Positions 10,011 through 19,412 of a DNA stretch of 64,000 nucleotides are shown one piece after another (positions within the stretch are counted from its first letter, which is position 1; each line of letters opens with the position of its first letter). Position numbers and translations under genes: made by a program. The stretch lies in the NCBI RefSeq assembly GCF_014698835.1, contig NZ_JACJTU010000005.1, forward strand, positions 124,001 through 188,000. The letters run 5' to 3'. A model generated the notes under the pieces. It was not told the origin of the DNA. It ran no database searches and saw only the letters and a list, made by a program, of their open reading frames with translations. Source of the DNA: Nostoc paludosum FACHB-159. Its GTDB lineage: Bacteria; Cyanobacteriota; Cyanobacteriia; Cyanobacteriales; Nostocaceae.

Positions 10011-10155
10011 GTTGTCCTTGCATTTAACGCAGCACATATTTTCGGATTGACTTTTGACGCTTGAGTGTTAACCCTATAGTAGAATAATTCTACTTTTGAG
10101 TGAACGCTAGGTGCTTTCTTTGGGGACTTCCAGAGAATAAATTAATCAATTTATT

Positions 10156-10268
10156 TGGCGTTGCTGATTGAAAATATGAATTTGTCTCACGCAAAGTCGC
10201 AAAGGCGCAAAGGTACAAAGAAAAGGAAAGGTAATTTTGGCATTTTATATTCTGATTCAGCAACGCCA
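10156..10268. mobile_element. MITE-like element with TTTATT target duplication
   Basis: Ends TGGCGTTGCTGATT and AATCAGCAACGCCA are inverted repeats with little mismatch, and the pairing extends imperfectly further in. TTTATT flanks the element on both sides (10150-10155 and 10269-10274), as expected for a target-site duplication. The interior holds a CGCAAAG-type repeat common in cyanobacteria. There is no coding capacity. A related left end is seen at about 33276-33310. Confidence 0.78.
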
Positions 10269-10397
10269 TTTATTTAAATCATATTCTTCTTTTTCCCCCA
10301 GCTAAAAGCTACCTGCCAAGAACTGCCTACACAGCGATTGATTATTTTTTTAATTGGAAGTCCCTTGTTCCCTTTTCCCTGTTTCCTTTTAATAAAT

Positions 10398-11021
10398 ATG
10401 AGTATTCAAGCCGCATACGATAATTGGTCAACTACATATGATGCTGATGAAAACCTAACGCGGGATTTGGATCGAATCGTTACTAAAGAAACCTTCATGG
10501 GTTTGAGATGTAAATCAGTTGTTGAAATTGGCTGTGGCACAGGCAAAAATACGCTGCTGCTGTCACAAATCGCCCAAAAAGTTTATGCAGTCGATTTTTC
10601 AGCATCGATGATCGAGAAGGCAAAAGAAAAAGTTAATTCAGCCAATGTGACGTTCATTACAGCAGACATCACAAACCAATGGTTTTGTAACAACGAGTCT
10701 GCTGATTCGATCGTTTGTAATCTCGTTCTAGAACACATCGAAGATTTATCATTTATATTTTCAGAAGCATACCGCGTACTTGTTAAGGGAGGATACTTTT
10801 TCATTTGTGAACTTCATCCGTTCAGACAATATGGAGGCACACAAGCTAATTTTCAAAGAAATCAAGAAGTGATTCAAATTCCAGCATTTATACATCACCT
10901 ATCAGATTTTTTTCAAGCAGCAAAAAATCATGGTTTCCTGCTAGAGGATTTTAACGAGTGGTGGCATGAGCAAGACCAAAATAAACCGCCCAGACTTGTA
11001 TCTTTCCTGTTCAAAAAGTGA
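10398..11021 (+). CDS. Class I SAM-dependent methyltransferase
   Basis: 207 residues with a Rossmann methyltransferase core. VVEIGCGTGKNT (motif I) is at about 40-51, VYAVDFS (acidic strand-2 end) follows, then ITADI, NLVLEHI (motif IV region) and VLVKGGYFFICE (motif VI). It most resembles UbiE/small-molecule methyltransferases, but nothing here fixes the substrate. The ATG at 10398 is chosen because the family N-terminus (YDNWSTTYD) begins just after it; an earlier in-frame start at 10338 would add an unrelated hydrophobic stretch. It seems to be transcribed alone. Confidence 0.85.
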   Translation: MSIQAAYDNWSTTYDADENLTRDLDRIVTKETFMGLRCKSVVEIGCGTGKNTLLLSQIAQKVYAVDFSASMIEKAKEKVNSANVTFITADITNQWFCNNESADSIVCNLVLEHIEDLSFIFSEAYRVLVKGGYFFICELHPFRQYGGTQANFQRNQEVIQIPAFIHHLSDFFQAAKNHGFLLEDFNEWWHEQDQNKPPRLVSFLFKK

Positions 11022-11354
11022 AGAAAATCTGGGCTAGTGTGCGTTTTCGCTTTATAGCGATTCCCAGTTCAGTGAGGTACACAAAGTTTGGTTTTTAACG
11101 CAAAGGGGAGGCAGCGCGTTGCGGGGGTTCCAAGAGTTGTAGCGACTGCCGTCGCGCACAGTTACACAGAGGTTTAGCCAAATTAGCAATGTATTAAGTA
11201 CTCCAGTAGATTAGGAAAGGCTATATCGATACAACATTGCTCTAAGTCGTTGCGTGTAGGTGTTTGATAAGAGTCACTGCATTGTCTACTTGGGCTGCAT
11301 TTCCCTGTTCTGCCATTTCAGAGAGAGTGGCAAGGGACTATGGCTAATCAGCTC
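11022..11354. other. Intergenic region with fragments of dispersed repeats
   Basis: No gene is supported. The stretch at about 11090-11170 holds ACGCAAAGGGGAGG and TAGCGACTGCCGTCGC, which resemble pieces of dispersed cyanobacterial repeats. The right end leads into the arsR-type promoter. Confidence 0.4.
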
Positions 11355-11383
11355 TTGACATTTTTGACTAGTACATTTAACCT
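11355..11383 (+). promoter_or_regulatory. Sigma70-type promoter of the ArsR-family gene
   Basis: TTGACA (11355-11360), a 17-base spacer and TAACCT (11378-11383) form a good -35/-10 pair 40 bases before the ATG at 11424. The -10 box lies inside the first operator-like dyad. The match is seen in the sequence; activity is inferred. Confidence 0.6.
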
Positions 11384-11408
11384 AGTGGTTAATTAACTAG
11401 TTGGTTAA
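11377..11408 (+). promoter_or_regulatory. Tandem dyad operator, likely ArsR autorepression site
   Basis: Two adjacent 16-bp dyads: TTAACCTAGTGGTTAA (11377-11392) and TTAACTAGTTGGTTAA (11393-11408). The first covers the -10 box. ArsR/SmtB repressors usually bind such dyads in their own promoters, so the downstream regulator is the likely ligand. Confidence 0.65.
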
Positions 11409-11423
11409 ATACTTCCATCCTAA

Positions 11424-11774
11424 ATGTCTAGCGATCGATTGAGCCTCACCTTTGCGGCCCTTGCCGATCCTACCCGGCGGGCAATCCTGGCTCATCTTGC
11501 TAAGGGCGAAGCATCGGTGACTGAACTAGCCCAACCCTTTGACATGAGCCTACCTGCCATTTCCAAACATCTCAAGGTGCTAGAACGTGCTGGATTGATC
11601 GCACGGAGTCGAGAGGCTCAATGGCGTCCCTGTCGGTTAGAGGCTCAAGCGCTTAAAGACGTAGCAGATTGGATCGAGCAATATAGTCAGTTCTGGGAAC
11701 AGAATTTAGATCGCTTAGACGAGTATCTACAGGAATTGCAAGCAGAGGAAAAGAAATCCGATCGCGAACCCTAA
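11424..11774 (+). CDS. ArsR-family winged-helix regulator
   Basis: 116 residues. The start FAALADPTRRAILAHLAKGEA is the usual ArsR opening, and the recognition helix is LPAISKHLKVLERAGL (about 44-59), followed by the beta wing. The metal-binding ELCVCDL box of ArsR/SmtB is absent, which fits the SdpR-like branch that does not sense metals. It lies 33 bases upstream of a tandem SRPBCC gene, a pairing often seen for this branch, so the two probably form one operon repressed by this protein through the dyads at 11377-11408. The signal is unknown. Confidence 0.88.
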   Translation: MSSDRLSLTFAALADPTRRAILAHLAKGEASVTELAQPFDMSLPAISKHLKVLERAGLIARSREAQWRPCRLEAQALKDVADWIEQYSQFWEQNLDRLDEYLQELQAEEKKSDREP

Positions 11775-11807
11775 TGTGCGATCGTTCCATTCTTAAGGAG
11801 AAACAAG

Positions 11808-12806
11808 ATGTTGAAACAAAATGGCTCTGATTCCACTGAATCCGAACGCAAGATCGTTATTACCCGTGTCTTTAACGCGCCACGAGAACTTGTATTTAAG
11901 GCATGGACAGAGCCACAACACATCGCACAATGGTGGGGACCAAAAGGCTTCACAACCCGCGTGACCGAACTGGATTTGCGTCTGGGGGGTCGATGGCGCT
12001 ACGTCATGATTAGTCCAGATGGCACGGAGTACCCCGCCAAAGGTGTTTTCCGCGAAATTGTACCTCCAGAACGCATTGTCACCACAGATGAATTTGACGA
12101 GGGGTTTGAACAAGTCATCAACGCTGAACTACCACAGGGAATCGTGATGACAGCAATATTCGAGGATGTGGATGGTAAAACCAAACTCACACTTGAGATT
12201 GTGCATAAATCTGCTAGCGATCGCCGCAAGCATGAAGAGATGGGTGTTGTTGCAGGCTGGAATTCCAGTTTCGATTGCCTCGACGAATTCCTGGCCAAAC
12301 AAGTCGAACAGCAGCACAATGGTTTCACACTTACCTTGCCATCAGATCGGGAAATCATTATAACTCGTGTCTTCAATGCCCCGCGCCGCCTGCTCTTTGA
12401 GGCATGGACTCAGCCTGAACACGTTAAGCGCTGGTTTGGAGGTTGCAGCAGCATGACAATGACCGTCTGTGAAATCGACCTGCGCGTGGGGGGCAGCTGG
12501 CGCTATGTCTTGCATGACTCCAGCAACGGCACTGACCACGGGTTCTCAGGAGAATATCGTGAGATTGTGCCATCAGAAAGATTAGTGTCCACCGAACGCT
12601 ATGAACCAGTTCCCAACAGCGATCGTTTGAACACACTGACCCTGACTGAAGAAGATGGAAAAACAACGCTACATATCCATATCCAACACCAGTCTAGGGA
12701 GCAGCGGGATGGACATCTGCAATCGGGTATGGAGGTAGGCCTGCGCCAGACTCTAAACCGTCTCGAAGAACTCCTGCAATCTATGTCAAGCTTTTCGGGA
12801 AATTAA
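11808..12806 (+). CDS. Tandem-SRPBCC (AHSA1-type) protein
   Basis: 332 residues made of two homologous AHSA1/SRPBCC domains in a row. Both begin with ITRVFNAPR (about 18 and 184), continue with AWTxPxHxxxWxG, and have an LRxGGxWRYV strand. Each is about 150 residues, so this is a head-to-tail fusion of what is normally a single-domain protein. The fold makes a deep hydrophobic ligand pocket, but no ligand can be named. AAGGAG at 11795-11800 sets the ATG. It is cotranscribed with the ArsR regulator upstream. Repeated GCG and HIP1 bases match the surrounding chromosome. Confidence 0.87.
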   Translation: MLKQNGSDSTESERKIVITRVFNAPRELVFKAWTEPQHIAQWWGPKGFTTRVTELDLRLGGRWRYVMISPDGTEYPAKGVFREIVPPERIVTTDEFDEGFEQVINAELPQGIVMTAIFEDVDGKTKLTLEIVHKSASDRRKHEEMGVVAGWNSSFDCLDEFLAKQVEQQHNGFTLTLPSDREIIITRVFNAPRRLLFEAWTQPEHVKRWFGGCSSMTMTVCEIDLRVGGSWRYVLHDSSNGTDHGFSGEYREIVPSERLVSTERYEPVPNSDRLNTLTLTEEDGKTTLHIHIQHQSREQRDGHLQSGMEVGLRQTLNRLEELLQSMSSFSGN

Positions 12807-13184
12807 AAATAAAGAATTAAAAATTAAAAATTAACATTCCCATAAATAAGTTTAGGAGCTTGAAGGAAGGGCGCTGTATTTCAGACTTCACGGGCGCTAC
12901 CAATTGATAATTCGTAATACTCGCCAAGGCGTGAGAACCAAGCTACGTAATTCGTAATGACCTGCGCTAATGTAATTAGGAAATTCGGATTTTATTTAGG
13001 TTTAAAGGCTTGAATCTGTTGCGGAACTTTAGAAAATTGGGATAACGCACCGTGTGTTTGGTAAATACATTATTCCTTCTTTTCCATAAATGAATTCAGG
13101 GGTTTGTATGCTTTTTTAATTTTTAATTTTCCATTTTTAATTTGAGTAAAGGGATGCGTAATTAAGTTAACAAAAGGAGAAAGT
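12807..13184. other. Intergenic region bracketed by inverted A+T-rich repeats
   Basis: An AATTAAAAATTAAAAATTAA tract at 12815-12835 and its approximate complement at 13115-13142 bracket about 300 bases. Between them are two TAATTCGTAAT segments (about 12905 and 12948). No gene is supported. AAAGGAG at 13173 belongs to the next gene. Confidence 0.45.
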
Positions 13185-13586
13185 ATGGCTAAGAAAATTT
13201 TTGTGAACCTCCCTGTAAAAAATCTCAATCAATCTGTGGATTTTTTTACGAAACTGGGCTTCAATTTCAATCCTCAGTTTACTGACGAGAGTGCCACTTC
13301 CATGATTGTGAGTGAAGATATCTTTGTCATGCTCTTGACTCAAGACAAGTTTAAGATATTTACTCCCAAAGCCATTTGTGATGCCACAAAGAACACTGAA
13401 GTATTGGTGTGTTTGTCTTCTGAAAGCCGAGAAGCCGTTGATGACATGGTGAGCAAGGCGATCGCTGCTGGTGGCAAAACTTACAATGACCCACAAGATA
13501 GCGGTTTTATGTATGTACATGGGTTTGAGGATTTAGATGGACACATTTGGGAAATCATGTACATGGAACCCAGTGCAGTGAATTAA
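13185..13586 (+). CDS. VOC (glyoxalase/bleomycin-resistance fold) protein
   Basis: 133 residues with paired beta-alpha-beta-beta-beta modules: IFVNLPVKNLNQSVDFFTKLGF at the start and the GHIWEIMYME C-terminal strand with its metal-binding-type glutamate. The opening VNLPVKNLxxSxxFFxxLGF is typical of the PhnB/VOC branch, many of whose members have no known substrate. A strong AAAGGAG ribosome site precedes the ATG. It is a single gene, convergent with the protein-kinase-like gene and separated from it by a strong hairpin. Confidence 0.85.
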   Translation: MAKKIFVNLPVKNLNQSVDFFTKLGFNFNPQFTDESATSMIVSEDIFVMLLTQDKFKIFTPKAICDATKNTEVLVCLSSESREAVDDMVSKAIAAGGKTYNDPQDSGFMYVHGFEDLDGHIWEIMYMEPSAVN

Positions 13587-13699
13587 AGTTAGAAGTAAGG
13601 GAACTCTAAGAAATAAAAACAACTAGTAGAAGTTGATGGCTGTTGACTGTCAACAGTAGGATATTTTTTGGAATTCTTTAACGCCGTAGAATTTTTAAG

Positions 13700-13738
13700 T
13701 TGACAGTTTGTAAGCTTTATATTTCTACAAACTGTCAA
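13700..13738. terminator. Long hairpin between convergent genes
   Basis: TTGACAGTTTGTA (13700-13712) pairs perfectly with TACAAACTGTCAA (13726-13738) over 13 bp with a 13-base loop. It lies between the VOC gene (+) and the kinase-like gene (-), so it can end both transcripts. A smaller dyad, TGTTGAC-T-GTCAACA, lies just upstream at about 13642. Confidence 0.65.
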
Positions 13739-13770
13739 TTTTAGTATCACTCTAGAGGTACAACCTTGAA

Positions 13771-14883
13771 TTAAAAAGAAGCAACAGCATCAGTAACAAA
13801 GCCTATTTCTTGGAGTAGCAACTGTAGTTTTGTACTATCAAATTTCGTGTTCTTGTTGTTATTTACCTGCATCTCAGAATAAAAGTTGTGCATTAGTGCA
13901 ATGATGCTACGGTACTTAACTATGCTGGCAACATAGAAATCATCTAACTTCATTACCCCATGACTATGTATTTGCTCGATATTGTTGAGTAATATGGGTA
14001 GCAGTTCACGATGTTGAAAGCTCTTTTGGATGCCATATTTTTCCATCATCCTACGTTTATCATTTTCGGGACATAAATCATAGGACGAGCGAATAAGGTA
14101 GCTAAGACTCCACAGGACTTCGCCGTAGTCGTAAAATGTGTTCTGCTCAAAGAAAGACTCTTCATCTTTAGTTAACGCAAAACTCTTGTCCAGTACCAAA
14201 CCAAAATCGGTTAAATATATCTGTTCGCCATCGGTAAGGATGTTGTGAAAATGCGCGTCGAAATGGATGATTCCCTTCTTCCCCAAAAAAGCAATCGTCA
14301 TACGCAAGTCATCTAGGGGTTTCTGGAGTAACTTGGGGTTTTCCCATAGCCATGTTTTTAGAATATGCGGTATGTATTCTATGAACAGAACTAACTCATA
14401 CTTGGCGTTTGCTCTATCTAACAGATAATTCCCAATGTTGGCACTATTTCCCCAGTATTCGACAAAGCTTTTGTGTTCCTCCATATCCACATCTGCACGC
14501 CGCCCTTCCAAGGGAATAATCCGATAATGGTACATGAGAGGGAAGTTGGCGATCGCTCCTTCTAATACCCAGTTGGTGGTTTTGATATGTGTCACAAGTT
14601 CGCGGAAGACACCTAAACCAACAGAACCAACACCATAATTAAAGTAAGTTGGTAGGTCATAGAGGTTTTTAGTAGAGAATAAGTTGTCATATTCGATGTT
14701 TGTAACTGGAACGCGTTTGACAAAGACCTTGGATTCCCCAAGAATTATGGTGTGATTTCGCCCCCACCTCGAACTTTCACTATCATCAAACAAACAATGC
14801 AATTGTGCATTATCCAACTGAGCGATTTGTGAACTAAGCTTGAAGTACCTCTTCCTTCTCAGTTCCATATGGTTATTAGCCAT
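13771..14883 (-). CDS. Eukaryotic-type protein-kinase-like protein
   Basis: A kinase-fold protein. Counting from the upstream ATG at 14922: K69 in SKVFVKRVP is the likely ATP lysine, HFDAHFHN at 220-227 is the catalytic loop, and DFG is at 239-241. The HFDAHFHN form, with extra histidines, is closer to atypical or lipopolysaccharide-kinase-like groups than to Hanks kinases. No membrane or sensor domain is present, so it is probably cytosolic. The ATG at 14883 (MANNHMELRR) is preferred because the first 13 residues from 14922 are encoded partly by an AATTCAAA tandem repeat and match nothing. The target is unknown. Confidence 0.75.
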   Translation of the reverse strand: MANNHMELRRKRYFKLSSQIAQLDNAQLHCLFDDSESSRWGRNHTIILGESKVFVKRVPVTNIEYDNLFSTKNLYDLPTYFNYGVGSVGLGVFRELVTHIKTTNWVLEGAIANFPLMYHYRIIPLEGRRADVDMEEHKSFVEYWGNSANIGNYLLDRANAKYELVLFIEYIPHILKTWLWENPKLLQKPLDDLRMTIAFLGKKGIIHFDAHFHNILTDGEQIYLTDFGLVLDKSFALTKDEESFFEQNTFYDYGEVLWSLSYLIRSSYDLCPENDKRRMMEKYGIQKSFQHRELLPILLNNIEQIHSHGVMKLDDFYVASIVKYRSIIALMHNFYSEMQVNNNKNTKFDSTKLQLLLQEIGFVTDAVASF

Positions 14884-14905
14884 TTTTCCCATCCAGCCAC
14901 AGCTT

Positions 14906-14937
14906 AAAAATTCAAAATTCAAAATTCAAAATTCAAG
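14906..14937. repeat. AAAATTC tandem repeat
   Basis: Four near-perfect units of the 8-9-base motif TTCAAAATTC lie right at the 5' end of the kinase-like gene and would encode the first residues if the far start were used. This is a common simple repeat in Nostoc-like intergenic DNA. Confidence 0.65.
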
Positions 14938-14939
14938 AC

Positions 14940-14974
14940 ATTTTGAGTTGGGGATTTAAACCCCGACTCAAAAT
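14940..14974. repeat. 14-bp-arm hairpin
   Basis: ATTTTGAGTTGGGG pairs with CCCCGACTCAAAAT (one G-T pair) around the loop ATTTAAA. It is upstream of the kinase-like gene on the minus strand. It may be a dispersed palindromic repeat or a leader structure. Confidence 0.6.
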
Positions 14975-15396
14975 ATACTACGTATAGATTTAGGGGTTTT
15001 CAACCCTTGAATGTACGATAAAAAATTGATTATTCAACCGTATATTTTTTACTGTTCTCCACATTAGATGCCCTTAAATTTGTCCTCACTGTTGTTTTAA
15101 AACATTCTTTAAAGCTAGTAAGAGAGTTGCACAAAAGATATTTTAAGTAAATCTGTAGAATGAGTGAGTTGCTTTTAGTCTCTATGGTGGATGTCAGAGC
15201 CTGCGATCGCGAGTTAAATTTTTAAGCTTAAAAGCTTTAATCAATAAACTTGTTAAATAATTTATGAACCCTCTAAATAGAGAGTTTTTGAGTGCTTATT
15301 TAAACTTAAAATTTAAATATATTTACTGAAAGCACTTACTTGTGACACGTTGGGCTTTGTCATTAACACCAAAAATTAGTTATTGGAACTTTACTT
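14975..15396. other. A+T-rich divergent intergenic region
   Basis: This gap separates the divergent kinase-like gene and glgX, so both promoters should be here. A small dyad (CTCTAAATAGAGAG) lies at about 15270. No gene or convincing -35/-10 pair is seen. Confidence 0.4.
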
Positions 15397-17523
15397 ATGT
15401 ATGTAGCTGTATGGCCAGGAAATGTATATCCTTTAGGTGCTACTTGGGATGGGAAAGGCACAAACTTTGCTTTGTTTTCAGAGAATGCAACGGCTGTAGA
15501 ACTTTGTTTATTTGATACAGATGAGAAAGAGATCCGCTTACCTTTGACAGAAAAAAACAATTTTGTTTGGCACGCTTATCTACCAGGAGTAGGGCCAGGG
15601 CAACGTTATGGGTTTAGAGTACATGGCCCTTGGGCACCAGAAGTCGGTCATCGCTTTAACCCGAATAAACTACTAATCGATCCCTATGCCAAAGCAATTG
15701 ATGGTGAAATTAATGATACTCCAGCTATCTTTGGCTACAGTTTAGATGCTCCCGAAAAAGACCTAGCTTTTTCCGATTTAGATAATGCCCACATGATGCC
15801 GAAGTGTATTGTCATCGATGAATCCTTTGATTGGGGAGATGACCAACTACTGCGTAGACCGTGGCACGAAACCATTATTTACGAAACTCACGTTAAAGGC
15901 TTTACTAAGCTACATCCAGAGATCCCAGAAGAATTACGCGGTACTTATGCTGGACTAGCACATCCAGCTGCAATTCAATATCTCCAACAACTAGGAATCA
16001 CAGCTGTAGAATTGATGCCTGTACATCAGTTTTTATCTCGTCCAGGGTTTTTAGTAGATAAAGGGCTGAAAAACTATTGGGGTTACGATTCCATCAATTA
16101 TTTCACACCCCACTGTGGTTATAGTGCTAGTGGAAATCTAGGGCAACAAGTAACTGAATTCAAGCAGATGGTCAAAGATTTGCACTTTGCTGGAATTGAG
16201 GTGATTTTAGATGTAGTCTACAACCATACTGGTGAAGGCAATCATTTAGGCCCTACACTGTCACTGCGAGGCATTGACAATAGCGTGTACTACCGCTTGG
16301 TCAAGGACGATCCCCGCTACTACATGGATTTTACAGGCTGCGGTAATTCTCTTAACGTGCGTCATGCCCAAGTTCTGAAGTTAATCATGGATAGCCTACG
16401 CTATTGGGTAACAGAAATGCATGTTGATGGCTTTCGCTTTGATTTGGCTTCAGCATTAGCGCGAGAACTATATGAGGTAGATAGTCTTGCAGCTTTCTTT
16501 GATATTATTCATCAAGACCCAATATTAGCTGATGTCAAGCTAATTGCTGAACCTTGGGACTTGGGAGAGGGAGGCTATCAGGTAGGTAATTTTCCCTTAC
16601 GCTGGTCTGAATGGAATGGCAGATATCGTGATACTGTGCGAGATTTTTGGCGTGGTGAAGATAATAGTCTCGGACAATTTGCTTACTGTTTTACTGGCAG
16701 TCCCGATTTGTATCAAGCAAACGGACGCAATCCTAGTGCAAGTATTAATTTTATCACTGCTCATGATGGCTTCACCCTCAATGATTTGGTCAGTTACAAC
16801 CAAAAGCATAACGAGGCTAATGGAGAAGATAGCCGAGATGGAGAAAGCCACAACAGATCTTGGAATTGCGGTGTCGAAGGGGAAACTGATGATTTAGAGG
16901 TGATAGAATTGCGATCGCGCCAGCAACGAAACTTTTTAGCAACTCTCATGCTGTCTCAGGGTATTCCTATGTTGCTAGGAGGGGATGAAATTGGCTGTAC
17001 TCAGAAGGGCAACAATAATGTATACTGCCAGGACAATGAACTTTCCTGGCGTGACTGGAGTTTACAAAAGTCGAATGCGGAACTTTTAAACTTTACTCGC
17101 GAACTTATCAATTTCCGTCATCAGCATCCAGTATTTAGACGGCGTAAGTGGTTTCAAGGTAGGGCCATTCACGGTTATGGCATCAGTGATATCGGTTGGT
17201 TCAATGCTGATGGTACTGAGATGACCGAAAAGCAATGGCTAGTTAGTTATGCCAAAGTAATGCAAATCTTCTTGAATGGTGAGGGGATTGTCACTCCAAG
17301 TCCCCGTGGCGAACGTATTATTGATGAAAGTTTTCTGCTATTTTTTAACGCTCACTACGAGATGATTGAGTTTACCTTACCCAATGTTTTCAAGGATAGA
17401 GAATGGGAAATGGTGATTAACACTGACGAACCTCGCTTTATTCAACCAGGAAAGTTTATTATCGGCGAACAAACTATACCAGTTACAGAGCGCTCAATTG
17501 TAGTCTTACGCCGTTTAATTTAA
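15397..17523 (+). CDS. glgX: Glycogen debranching enzyme GlgX
   Basis: 708 residues, the usual length for GlgX/isoamylase. An N-terminal CBM48-like sandwich (about 1-130) is followed by a GH13 barrel. The barrel has the four conserved regions: DVVYNH (272-277), DGFRFDLAS with nucleophile D349, AEPWD with acid/base E385, and TAHDGF with D457. The C-terminal beta domain is complete. The enzyme hydrolyses alpha-1,6 branches of phosphorylase-limit glycogen in the cytosol. It stands alone here, without other glycogen genes nearby. The ATG at 15397 leads straight into the family N-terminus ([13 protein letters not shown]); the ribosome site is weak. Confidence 0.97.
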   Translation: MYVAVWPGNVYPLGATWDGKGTNFALFSENATAVELCLFDTDEKEIRLPLTEKNNFVWHAYLPGVGPGQRYGFRVHGPWAPEVGHRFNPNKLLIDPYAKAIDGEINDTPAIFGYSLDAPEKDLAFSDLDNAHMMPKCIVIDESFDWGDDQLLRRPWHETIIYETHVKGFTKLHPEIPEELRGTYAGLAHPAAIQYLQQLGITAVELMPVHQFLSRPGFLVDKGLKNYWGYDSINYFTPHCGYSASGNLGQQVTEFKQMVKDLHFAGIEVILDVVYNHTGEGNHLGPTLSLRGIDNSVYYRLVKDDPRYYMDFTGCGNSLNVRHAQVLKLIMDSLRYWVTEMHVDGFRFDLASALARELYEVDSLAAFFDIIHQDPILADVKLIAEPWDLGEGGYQVGNFPLRWSEWNGRYRDTVRDFWRGEDNSLGQFAYCFTGSPDLYQANGRNPSASINFITAHDGFTLNDLVSYNQKHNEANGEDSRDGESHNRSWNCGVEGETDDLEVIELRSRQQRNFLATLMLSQGIPMLLGGDEIGCTQKGNNNVYCQDNELSWRDWSLQKSNAELLNFTRELINFRHQHPVFRRRKWFQGRAIHGYGISDIGWFNADGTEMTEKQWLVSYAKVMQIFLNGEGIVTPSPRGERIIDESFLLFFNAHYEMIEFTLPNVFKDREWEMVINTDEPRFIQPGKFIIGEQTIPVTERSIVVLRRLI

Positions 17524-17881
17524 CAACACAACAAGAGGGTGCGTAGTTTACCGCCGCAGGTATGGCTTCCCCATTTTCTTAGAAGCAGCCCCACTGGCGG
17601 CGCTGACACCCGCTACGGATGAAATAAACAAGTCAAATCCTCTTCCGTTGGAGCCTTCTGACTTGTAAGTAGGCAACAGACAACAGGCAACAGGGAAGAA
17701 CTATATATTTACATGCATGACGATGAAAAAATTTTCATCGGGACTGCCTTGTTTCTTGAACAAGTAATGTTGAGCGCAGTCCCTACCTATAACGAAGTTT
17801 AGGTAGGGTGAAGCTTCGCTCACTTGGTGAGAGCGAAACCTATATAAACATGACTAGGACTTACGCAGCAATACGAAAAAA
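17524..17881. other. Intergenic region rich in small palindromes
   Basis: This stretch has no gene. It holds a heptamer array (AGGCAAC units, 17671-17695), a GATGAAAAAATTTTCATC dyad at about 17723, CCCTACCTAT/TTTAGGTAGGG arms at 17781-17808, and a GCTTCGCTC-type inverted pair at about 17812-17840. These look like dispersed palindromic repeats piled between convergent glgX and obg, and they may serve as terminators. Confidence 0.6.
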
Positions 17882-18904
17882 TTATCGAAATAATTCTTCG
17901 GCAGGCTTCATTTGGTCGAGGATTTCCCAGATTTGCTGTAACATTGGTTCTAAGCCAGTGCGGGTAACTGCTGAAATCAAAAAAACTGGGGCGTAGGAGA
18001 GATGATTTAGTTGGGTAGCTAATGCTTCTAAATCGACAGTTTCGCGATCGACTGCATCAATTTTATTTAACGCCAAAATTTGCGATCGCTCTGCTAAACC
18101 TCTTCCATAAGCTTTTAATTCTTGCTGAATCGTGTTATAATCGCGAATCACATCATCGCTAGTGGCATCAATCAAGTGGAGTAGCACCCGTGTGCGCTCG
18201 ATATGACGTAAAAAATCATGTCCTAGTCCAGCCCCTCCGGCAGCTCCTTCAATTAGTCCGGGAATGTCAGCGAAAACAGTACCATCACCAGTAGGTTTGC
18301 GCACTACACCCAAATTGGGGATCAAAGTCGTGAAGGGGTAGTCTGCGATTTTTGGACGTGCAGCTGATAAAGATGAAATTAAAGTCGATTTACCAGCATT
18401 TGGTAAGCCAATAATCCCGACTTCTGCCAAAAGTTTCAACTCTAAGCGCAACTGCTTGATTTCCCCAGGTAATCCTGGGAGAGCGTATTCTGGGGCGCGG
18501 TTACGGTTGCTCAAAAAATGCTGATTTCCCAGTCCACCTTTACCGCCTTGGGCAATACGTAAAGTCTGCTGAGGCTCAGTTAAATCCCCCAACAATTCCC
18601 CAGTTTCGGCATCATAAACAGCTGTACCGCAGGGAACTTCAATAATCAAATCTTTGCCATTAGCCCCAGTGCAATTATTCGGGCCTCCACGACTACCGTT
18701 TTCGGCTTGAAAGCGATGATTGTATCTGAAATCCAGCAAGGTTTGTAAGTTTTGATCGGCAACGAAAATTACCGAACCACCCCGCCCTCCGTTACCACCA
18801 GAGGGGCCACCAGCCGGCACATATTTCTCCCGCCGGAAGGCGACAATACCATCGCCGCCATTGCCAGCTGCAACTTCAATTTCTGCTTGGTCAATAAATT
18901 GCAT
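17882..18904 (-). CDS. obg: GTPase Obg/CgtA
   Basis: 340 residues. The glycine-rich Obg fold covers 1-158 ([18 protein letters not shown]), and the G domain follows with G1 GLPNAGKST at 166-174, G2 TTL, G3 DIPGL and G4 NKID. The extra C-terminal OCT domain of some bacteria is absent, as is usual in cyanobacteria. Obg is an essential large-ribosomal-subunit assembly GTPase linked to stress responses. The ATG at 18904 gives the canonical MQFIDQAEI start. It is convergent with glgX. A run of GGTCATT/AGTCATT heptamers lies in its upstream region. Confidence 0.96.
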   Translation of the reverse strand: MQFIDQAEIEVAAGNGGDGIVAFRREKYVPAGGPSGGNGGRGGSVIFVADQNLQTLLDFRYNHRFQAENGSRGGPNNCTGANGKDLIIEVPCGTAVYDAETGELLGDLTEPQQTLRIAQGGKGGLGNQHFLSNRNRAPEYALPGLPGEIKQLRLELKLLAEVGIIGLPNAGKSTLISSLSAARPKIADYPFTTLIPNLGVVRKPTGDGTVFADIPGLIEGAAGGAGLGHDFLRHIERTRVLLHLIDATSDDVIRDYNTIQQELKAYGRGLAERSQILALNKIDAVDRETVDLEALATQLNHLSYAPVFLISAVTRTGLEPMLQQIWEILDQMKPAEELFR

Positions 18905-18911
18905 AATTAGC

Positions 18912-18954
18912 CATTAGTCATTAGTCATTGGTCATTAGTCATTGGTCATTAGTG
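18912..18954. repeat. GGTCATT/AGTCATT heptamer array (STRR)
   Basis: Six tandem heptamers alternate between AGTCATT and GGTCATT directly upstream of obg. A single extra pair recurs at about 18980-19000. Confidence 0.8.
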
Positions 18955-18986
18955 CAGACAAGGATTAACCCAAGTCTTTCCAATGG

Positions 18987-19354
18987 TCATTGGTCATTTG
19001 GAATATTGCCAATTGACTTTAGGTATAGGTTTAATTGGGGTGCAAGGTCATTAATGATTAGTTTGAGTGCATCTACCTGTCGATCTGTTAACAGGTTACG
19101 GCTATATGCTCGTCTTAGCCAGTGTTGAGTTTCATATAAAGACCCCCTCGCTATTCTGACGAATCGCCGATTCTTTTGATAACTCCCTCGTCCCATTCCT
19201 TCTGCTATGTTGGCACTAATGCTATCCGCTGAACGGATAATCTGTTTACCTACTGTATCTTGCGCTCCCATCCATTAACGATTTTCCAGATGTCGTCAGC
19301 TAATCTTTGTGCCAATTGATAAACCCGTAAATCTTGAAACCTCCTACTTGACAT
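18987..19354 (-). pseudogene. Frameshifted four-helix-bundle (S23/IVP family) protein
   Basis: Two overlapping minus-strand frames together give one complete four-helix-bundle protein. The first, from the ATG at 19354, reads MSSRRFQDLRVYQLAQRL up to IVNGW. The second, open from 19271, reads AQDTVGKQIIRSADSISANI to the end. They join at about 19268-19273 after loss of one base (TGG-GAG-CGC-AAG in one frame, GGA-GCG-CAA-GAT in the next). The family is related to proteins encoded in 23S rRNA intervening sequences and to the Avd protein of diversity-generating retroelements. The second frame has its own ATG at 19271, so a 94-residue truncated protein could still be made. The rest shows no decay, so the event is recent or a sequencing error. 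Confidence 0.8.
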
Positions 19355-19382
19355 TATGCTGCCTAATTAATGACTAATGTAC

Positions 19383-19402
19383 AGACGCGATTAATCGCGT
19401 CT
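19383..19402. repeat. Perfect 20-bp palindrome AGACGCGATTAATCGCGTCT
   Basis: The 20 bases equal their own reverse complement. The core is a common dispersed cyanobacterial palindrome. It sits 10 bases after the stop codon of the Mo-nitro_C gene and may end its transcript. Confidence 0.85.
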
Positions 19403-19412
19403 CTACTAATGA

